DNA of 64,000 nt. Source: Actinophytocola sp. (lineage in GTDB: Bacteria; Actinomycetota; Actinomycetes; Mycobacteriales; Pseudonocardiaceae). The position numbers and the translations under genes are program-made. Where the stretch lies: the NCBI RefSeq assembly GCF_009379765.1, contig NZ_WHTD01000023.1, positions 1 through 64,000 of the forward strand, written 5' to 3'. Below the pieces are notes generated by a model that worked only from the letters and a program-made list of their open reading frames with translations, had not been told where the DNA came from and ran no database searches. Below, in pieces: positions 59,222 through 64,000 of the stretch; the first letter of the stretch is position 1; every line of letters begins with the position of its first letter.

Positions 59222-60556
59222 TTGACCATTCTCATCATCGTCGTGGTCGTGGTTTTGTTCGTACTCACGGTCGTGGTGAAGTCGATCCTCGTGATCCCGC
59301 AGGCGCAGTCCGCGGTGGTCGAGCGGCTCGGCAGATACCGGTCGACGGCCGAGCCGGGGCTGAACTTCCTGGTTCCGTTCCTGGACCGGGTACGCGCCCG
59401 GATCGACCGCCGCGAGCAGGTCGTCTCCTTCCCGCCGCAGCCGGTGATCACCCAGGACAACCTGACCGTGTCCATCGACACGGTCGTGTACTTCCAGGTG
59501 ACCAACCCGCGGGACGCGGTGTACGAGATCTCCGACTACATCGTCGCCGTCGAGCAGTTGACCACCACGACGCTGCGCAACGTGGTCGGCGGCATGAGCC
59601 TGGAAGAGACGCTGACCTCCCGTGACTCCATCAACGGGCAGCTGCGCGGCGTGCTCGACGAGGCCACCGGGCGGTGGGGGATCCGGGTCGCGCGAGTCGA
59701 GCTGAAGGCTGTCGACCCGCCGCCGTCCATTCAGGACTCCATGGAGAAGCAGATGCGCGCGGACCGGGAGAAGCGCGCGATGATCCTGACCGCGGAAGGT
59801 ACGCGGGAGGCTTCGATCAAGACCGCGGAAGGCCAGAAGCAGAGCCAGATCCTGTCGGCCGAGGGGGCCAAGCAGGCGGCCATCCTCGCCTCCGAGGGTG
59901 AGCGGCAGTCCCGCATCCTGCGCGCGCGGGGTGAGCGCGCCGCCCGGTACCTGCAGGCGCAGGGCCAGTCCAAGGCCATCGAGTTGGTGTTCGACGCGAT
60001 CAAGGCCGGCAAGCCGACGCCCGAGGTGCTGGCCTACCAGTACCTGCAGACGCTGCCGCAGATGGCGCAGGGCGACGCCAACAAGGTGTGGATGCTGCCC
60101 AACGACTTCGGCAAGGCCCTCGAGGGCTTCGCGAAGGCGCTGGGCGCGCCGGGCGACGACGGCGTGTTCCGCTACGAGCCGCCGGCCTACGAGCCGCCGA
60201 ACCGCACCGCCCAGGACGACGAGGACATCGCGAGCTGGTTCGACACGTCGACCGACCCGAAGGTCGCCGAGGCGGTCCGGGCCGCGGAGGCCGTGGCGCG
60301 CCAGGAGGTGCCGAGCCCGCTGACCACCGGGACCGGCCCGGCCAGGACCAGCCCGCCGGCGATCACCGCCCGGCCCGTCACGCCGGTTCCGCCGCCGCCC
60401 GTGCCGGACATCCCGCCGGCACCGCAGCCCGCACCGCCGCCCGAGACGCCGCCCGCCCCACCGGTGCAGCAGGCGCCCGCACCGGGTACCCGCGAGCAGG
60501 GCACCGGTCGGCCGCCGGAGTCCACCGAGCTCTCCGACGACCCGCCTCGCAACTGA
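59222..60556 (+). CDS. SPFH/Band 7 (stomatin-like) protein
   Basis: A 444-residue membrane-anchored scaffold. A single N-terminal span (TILIIVVVVVLFVLTVVVKS) is followed by the SPFH domain (VERLGRYRSTAEPGLNFLVP, DNLTVSIDTVVYFQVTNPRD, RVELKAVDPPPSIQDSMEKQ). A long coiled coil made of EGTREASIKTAEGQKQ-type repeats comes next (about 180-260), then a proline-rich tail (from about residue 370). These proteins form oligomeric membrane domains with NfeD. Start TTG at 59,222 with GGAGG four bases upstream. A strong terminator follows. Confidence 0.93.
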   Translation: MTILIIVVVVVLFVLTVVVKSILVIPQAQSAVVERLGRYRSTAEPGLNFLVPFLDRVRARIDRREQVVSFPPQPVITQDNLTVSIDTVVYFQVTNPRDAVYEISDYIVAVEQLTTTTLRNVVGGMSLEETLTSRDSINGQLRGVLDEATGRWGIRVARVELKAVDPPPSIQDSMEKQMRADREKRAMILTAEGTREASIKTAEGQKQSQILSAEGAKQAAILASEGERQSRILRARGERAARYLQAQGQSKAIELVFDAIKAGKPTPEVLAYQYLQTLPQMAQGDANKVWMLPNDFGKALEGFAKALGAPGDDGVFRYEPPAYEPPNRTAQDDEDIASWFDTSTDPKVAEAVRAAEAVARQEVPSPLTTGTGPARTSPPAITARPVTPVPPPPVPDIPPAPQPAPPPETPPAPPVQQAPAPGTREQGTGRPPESTELSDDPPRN

Positions 60557-60564
60557 CGTCTCGC

Positions 60565-60603
60565 ACGCCCCCGCCGCGAATGTTCCGCGGCGGGGGCGTT
60601 TCT
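60565..60603 (+). terminator. Rho-independent terminator after the SPFH gene
   Basis: ACGCCCCCGCCGCG and CGCGGCGGGGGCGT form a perfect 14-base stem around a seven-base loop, followed by TTTCT. It starts nine bases after the SPFH stop codon. Confidence 0.88.
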
Positions 60604-60668
60604 CGTGCCGGCGGTCGATATGGGGCGCGGCCGTTCGTCGTTGGGGTAGTCGATCGAAAGGGAGCACC

Positions 60669-61004
60669 GTGAAGTACCTGCTGATGATCTGCACCGACGG
60701 GACGTTCGACCCGGCCGACCACAAGCCGGACGAGCTGGACGCCCAGCCGTGGGTCGACGAGATGACCCGGCGCGGCATCCGCTCGACCGGCAACCGCCTG
60801 CGGGCCGCCGCCGACGCGACGACCGTGCGGGTGCGCGACGGCGAGCCGCTGATCAGCGACGGGCCGTTCGTCGAGACCAAGGAGCAGATGGGCGGCTTCG
60901 ACATCATCGAGTGCGGGGACCTCGACGAGGCGATCGAGGTCGCCTCGAAGCACCCGATGGCCAAGCTGGGCATGGTCGAGGTGCGCCCGTTCTGGACCGG
61001 GTGA
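60669..61004 (+). CDS. YciI-like protein (YCII domain)
   Basis: A 111-residue dimeric alpha-beta barrel protein: KYLLMICTDGTFDP, RPLRAAADATTVRV-like middle (NRLRAAADATTVRVRDGEPL), SDGPFVETKEQMGGFDIIEC and EVASKHPMAKLGMVEVRPFW. In actinobacteria such proteins are often coded near ECF41-type sigma factors and are called DGPF-domain proteins. Here it stands alone, with GAAAGGGAG upstream of GTG 60,669. The function is unknown. Confidence 0.88.
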   Translation: MKYLLMICTDGTFDPADHKPDELDAQPWVDEMTRRGIRSTGNRLRAAADATTVRVRDGEPLISDGPFVETKEQMGGFDIIECGDLDEAIEVASKHPMAKLGMVEVRPFWTG

Positions 61005-61024
61005 CCCGGCCGGGCCGGCGACGT

Positions 61025-61055
61025 TTGCCTTGACGTCGGGGGCAATGTCTACCCT
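61025..61055 (+). promoter_or_regulatory. MerR-type promoter
   Basis: TTGCCT (61,025-61,030) and TACCCT (61,050-61,055) are separated by 19 bases, the long spacing typical of MerR-controlled promoters. TTGCC and GGCAA form a dyad within it. The ATG of the MerR gene follows eight bases later, so transcription may be nearly leaderless. Confidence 0.5.
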
Positions 61056-61062
61056 CGGGTGC

Positions 61063-61455
61063 ATGCGAATCGGTGAGCTCGCCAGGCGGGCGGGGACCAC
61101 GACCCGGACCCTGCGATTCTACGAGTCGCAGGGTCTGCTCACGGCCCAGCGCTCGGCCAACGGCTACCGCGACTACGACGAGGGCGACCTGCCGCTGGTC
61201 ACGGAGATCCGGACGCTGCAGACCGTCGGGCTCACGCTCGACGACACCCGCCCGTTCGTCGACTGCCTGCGCGCCGGCCACGAGTCCGGCGACGCCTGCG
61301 TCGGCTCGATCGAGGTCTACCGCCGCAAGCTCGCCGAGGTCGACGCCTGCATCAACCGGCTCGCCGCCGTCCACGCCGAGCTGCACGACAAGCTCACCCG
61401 CGCGCTCACCGGCTTCACCGCCGACCCGTGCACCGTCCCAGAGGAGCCCACGTGA
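61063..61455 (+). CDS. MerR-family regulator
   Basis: A 130-residue MerR regulator: RIGELARRAGTTTRTLRFYE at the N-terminus is the winged helix-turn-helix, followed by a dimerisation coiled coil (VYRRKLAEVDACINRLAAVH). Four cysteines (in DCLRAG, DACVG, DACIN and DPCTV) could make it redox- or metal-sensitive. The GTG of the thioredoxin gene overlaps its stop by four bases, which makes thiol stress a plausible signal. The promoter with 19-base spacer suggests self-activation. Confidence 0.9.
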   Translation: MRIGELARRAGTTTRTLRFYESQGLLTAQRSANGYRDYDEGDLPLVTEIRTLQTVGLTLDDTRPFVDCLRAGHESGDACVGSIEVYRRKLAEVDACINRLAAVHAELHDKLTRALTGFTADPCTVPEEPT

Positions 61456-61790
61456 CCACCGTCTCGACCATCCCCGCCGTCACCGACGACACCTTCGCCA
61501 CCGACGTCCTGGCCAGCGACACTCCCGTGCTGGTCGAGTTCTGGGCGGAGTGGTGCGGCCCGTGCCGGATGATCGCCCCGATGCTCGCCGAGCTCGCCGA
61601 CGAGCGCGCCGGCACGCTGGCCATCCGCAAGATCAACGCCGACGAGAACCAGCGGACCGCCATCGGCTACCAGGTGATGTCCCTGCCGACCATGATCCTG
61701 TTCCGCGACGGCCGGCCGGTCCACGCGATGGTCGGCGCCCGCGCGAAGTCTCGCCTGGTGGCCGACATCGACGCCGCCCTGGAGCGCTGA
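61452..61790 (+). CDS. trxA: Thioredoxin
   Basis: A 112-residue thioredoxin with the active site WCGPC (34-38), the preceding VLVEFWAEW strand and the cis-proline loop MSLPTMILFRDG. It is a cytosolic dithiol-disulfide reductase. The GTG start overlaps the MerR stop (GTGA), so the two are one unit. A frame starting at 61,428 would lie inside the MerR gene and is not used. Confidence 0.93.
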   Translation: MTTVSTIPAVTDDTFATDVLASDTPVLVEFWAEWCGPCRMIAPMLAELADERAGTLAIRKINADENQRTAIGYQVMSLPTMILFRDGRPVHAMVGARAKSRLVADIDAALER

Positions 61791-61793
61791 GGA

Positions 61794-62274
61794 TCAGGCC
61801 CGCTCCCGGTCCTTGGCCCCGGCGGCCGCGGCGTCGGTGACGTGCCCCGGCCCACGAGTTGTGCCCCGCCATCCCGATCGATGCGATCCGCGCCGAGAAC
61901 AGCCGGGTCCGCCGATCGTCGGCGAGCCCCGCGTCGTCGTAGATCCCGGCCCGCTGCTCGAACAGGAAACGTTCGGCGTACAGGTGGTTCTGCACCTCCC
62001 GCGAGAGGACCCACTGCTCCTGCGCCTTGGTCGCCGTGAGCAACGCGGCGGCCAAGGCGGCGCCCGCGCTGACGATGACGACCCACCATCTGGGCACCAT
62101 CGGGATGCCGGACATCGCGGTGGTGCCCACCGACAGCAGCACGCTGGCGTAGACGAACAGCTTCGACGTGCGCTTGCTCCGCAACGCGCGCCGCCGCCAG
62201 TTCTTCTGCAGGTCCCCCCAGTGGGCGAACGCGCGGTCTCTCAGGTCCTGCGACTCGTCCCGGTCACTCGCCAT
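61794..62274 (-). pseudogene. DUF4231 membrane protein with a +1 frameshift near its end
   Basis: ATG at 62,274 starts a protein of about 159 residues with a basic helical N-terminus (FAHWGDLQKNWRRRALRSKR), two close membrane spans (LFVYASVLLSVGTTAMSG, WWVVIVSAGAALAAALLTAT) and AQEQWVLSREVQNHLYAERF, as in DUF4231. At about 61,853, in a GGGG run, the frame shifts. With one G removed the end reads HNSWAGHVTDAAAAGAKDRE and stops at 61,794; as given, it runs on into an antisense frame of thioredoxin. Either a real late frameshift or a base error. It converges with the thioredoxin gene. Confidence 0.75.
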
Positions 62275-62312
62275 GCGCACATGATGGCCGAGCGGAGGCG
62301 GCGCACCGAAAG

Positions 62313-63227
62313 CTAGCCGCAGATCGCGGTCTCGCGCACGCTCAGCACCTCGAAGCCGATCGCCGGGGTGGGGGCCGCGGTACAGCTCGCCGCGCGGGCC
62401 GGGCCCAGCTCCTTCTCCGCCACCGCGACGCGCCACTCGCGGCCGTCGACGTGTGCCACCGTCGCGAGCCAGCCGCCGCCGACCGCCTTGCCGACGTCGA
62501 CGACGCTCAGCGTGTCCGGACCCGACTCGCCCACGCGGGCCCGCACCGCCAGCTCGGCCACCTGGCCCGCGGGCGGCCACGTCGACCGGCCCCGGCAGTT
62601 CTCCGGCTCCACCGCGGGCGAGCCGTCGAGCAGCGCGCCGGCCGAGCCGACATCCAGCCGGCCGTAGGCGTACCCGGTCGGCAGCAGCACCGCGGTGGGG
62701 GCGAACCGGTGCCCGCCGATGTGCGTGCACTCCCACACCGACTCGCCGTGCAGGTCCGCCAGCGCCGCCGCGACCGGGCGGCCCAGCAGCGCGCAGCACA
62801 CGTCGCGCCGACCGTTGGTGCACACCAGCAGCAGGCGATCGGACACCCGCTCGCCGAGCTGGCCGGGCTCGCCGGCCGCCGCGCGGGTGAAGTCCAGGTC
62901 GAACAGCGCCTTCGGGTCGCTGATCATCGTCCGCTCCAGCCACGTGTTCCCAGGCGCGGTGTGCGCGAGGTACACGTGCCGGGGGACCGGCCGGTGCCGG
63001 TCGGGGTGGCTGCCCGGCCGGCGGATCAGGACGATCCGGACACCGGTTCCGGCCGCCAAACCGGCTAACTCGCGCGCGACCCCCTCGTCGAGGTGGCTCG
63101 CGGACAGCGCGTCCCGACCCCACGGGCCGGGCTGTTCCAGGCACAGCCACGACCGCGCGGTGGCCGCGGTCCCGGCCAACGGCTCACCGATCGCCTCGGC
63201 CAGTGCCGAGCAACGCAGCGCGTCCAT
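62313..63227 (-). CDS. Sucrase/ferredoxin-like protein
   Basis: A 304-residue protein of the sucrase/ferredoxin-like family: CSALAEAIGEPLAGTAATAR and WLCLEQPGPWGRDAL at the N-terminus, then the thioredoxin-like ferredoxin core with LLVCTNGRRDVCCALLGRPV and THIGGHRFAPTAVLLPTGYA. The Cys in CTNGRRDVCC and the His in GGHRF are the conserved iron-sulfur site region. ATG at 63,227 is used. The function is unknown; members may carry a 2Fe-2S cluster. Confidence 0.88.
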   Translation of the reverse strand: MDALRCSALAEAIGEPLAGTAATARSWLCLEQPGPWGRDALSASHLDEGVARELAGLAAGTGVRIVLIRRPGSHPDRHRPVPRHVYLAHTAPGNTWLERTMISDPKALFDLDFTRAAAGEPGQLGERVSDRLLLVCTNGRRDVCCALLGRPVAAALADLHGESVWECTHIGGHRFAPTAVLLPTGYAYGRLDVGSAGALLDGSPAVEPENCRGRSTWPPAGQVAELAVRARVGESGPDTLSVVDVGKAVGGGWLATVAHVDGREWRVAVAEKELGPARAASCTAAPTPAIGFEVLSVRETAICG

Positions 63228-63344
63228 CCACAACAGACTCTCACGTCGACGCCCGCCGATGCGGTGACCCTCACCGTCATTTCGAGCGAAACCCCAGCCC
63301 GACCAGCGGGTGCTGCGGCAAAACTGGAGCCGGACTCGAGCCGG

Positions 63345-64000
63345 TTACCCACGCCCGAGCAACGTACCCCCGTTGACCTGCAGAATCTGCCCGGTCGTCC
63401 AGCCGGCATCCGGTGCCGCCAGATACGCCGTCGCGGCGGCCACCTCCTCCGGTGAGCCGGCCCGGCCCATCGGGATCCGCGCCAGCCTGCTCGCCACCAG
63501 CTCGTCGGTGAGCCGGCCGGTCCAGAACTCCGTATCCGGCACGAAACCGGGCGCGAGCACGGTCACCCCGTCGGCGGCCAGCTCCTCGCGAGCCCGAGCG
63601 CCCACGCGTGCAGCGCGGCCTTCGAGCCACCGTAAGAACCCGGCCCGCGCAGGCCGGCGACCGAGCTCAGCACCACGATCCGCCCGCCGGGCCGGGGGAG
63701 CGCGGACAGCAGCGCCGTCGTCAGCAGCACCGCGGGCAGCACGTTGCCGCGCACGTCCGCCGCCCACTCGGCCGCCACGCCCGCGAGCCCCTCGCCCGGC
63801 ACACCGAAGCTGCCACCCGCGTTGTTGACCAGCACATCCACCCGACCGCCCGCGGTGAGCCGGTCCGCCAGGTCCTGCACCTGCGCCGGCTCGCTCAGGT
63901 CCGCCGTCTCGGTCGTCACCAGCGGCTCGGGCAGCCCCGCGTTGAGCTCGTCGGCCGCCTTCGCGAGCACGTCGGCCCGCCGACCGAGGATCACCACCGC
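63345..64000 (-). pseudogene. Short-chain dehydrogenase, frameshifted, N-terminus beyond right edge
   Basis: The minus-strand frame from the edge reads a Rossmann-fold SDR: GRRADVLAKAADEL, RVDVLVNNAGGSFGVPGEGL, the catalytic SSVAGLRGPGSYGGSKAALH (Ser, Tyr, Lys). At about 63,592 the frame is lost. The end continues in another frame as REELAADGVTVLAPGFVPD, RIPMGRAGSPEEVAAATAYL and TGQILQVNGGTLLGRG to the stop at 63,345. At the junction, GLAREELAADG is expected, and bases are missing. The TGxxxGIG cofactor motif would lie beyond the window. It is a broken oxidoreductase, or a sequence error. Confidence 0.75.

Overview
The window is high-GC actinobacterial DNA. Short intergenic gaps, GTG/TTG starts, 4-base start/stop overlaps and the gene families present (DUF3090, SCO1664-type, DUF3097, XRE-DUF5753 with DUF397, MptB mannosyltransferases, F420-type LLM oxidoreductase) point to the Pseudonocardiales, probably an Amycolatopsis-like genus. 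That placement is inference from gene content. No plasmid or phage replication genes are seen.

Region 1 (1-7,286) is an accessory island in decay. It starts inside an ISAzo13-like transposase that cuts off a radical-SAM gene. It then carries a CopD-like membrane protein, a large copper nitrite-reductase-like fusion, a narK transporter and a hemerythrin. A scrapyard follows: a broken narG, the tail of a DUF2892 protein, half a TauE/SafE transporter and a broken phosphinothricin-type acetyltransferase. The island abuts the 3' end of tRNA-Leu(GAG). A DosR/DevR-like box lies between the divergent nirK-like and narK genes.

Region 2 (7.4-31.3 kb) is mostly chromosomal housekeeping: an M20 peptidase, a lipoprotein, a secreted beta-carbonic anhydrase, oxidoreductases, uppP, a histidine phosphatase, a GH92 mannosidase, an ABC exporter with one frameshift, and a peptide-use locus. 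That locus pairs a D-aminopeptidase and an M20 peptidase with a divergent dppABC(DF) operon.

Region 3 (31.3-37.9 kb) holds an XRE/DUF397 pair, a membrane-anchored NucA/NucB-type nuclease next to a DUF6461 protein, tandem MptB-like mannosyltransferases and an acetyltransferase.

Region 4 (37.9-55.7 kb) contains the most interesting signal. A three-gene module (WYL regulator divergent from an epoxide hydrolase and an AlkZ-like DNA glycosylase with the QxQ motif) occurs twice in opposite orientation. The right copy (52.4-55.7 kb) is intact. In the left copy (37.9-40.1 kb) the regulator has lost its HTH and the hydrolase has lost its core, but the glycosylase is intact. Each copy has its own perfect inverted repeat in the divergent promoter. 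I propose a sense, detoxify and repair system against epoxide-bearing DNA alkylators. Between the copies lie a dgdA-like decarboxylase with its LysR regulator, an ArsR-SRPBCC fusion under a very large palindrome, an exported PLP enzyme, two small CTAG-bounded elements placed exactly between convergent stop codons, two peptidases, the DUF3090/SCO1664 pair and a TetR-monooxygenase cassette bracketed by inverted repeats.

Region 5 (55.7-64 kb) begins with gene debris. It continues with an ECF sigma-VOC pair, DUF3097, NfeD-SPFH membrane genes, YciI, a MerR-thioredoxin pair, a frameshifted DUF4231 gene, a sucrase/ferredoxin-like gene and a frameshifted short-chain dehydrogenase running off the right edge.
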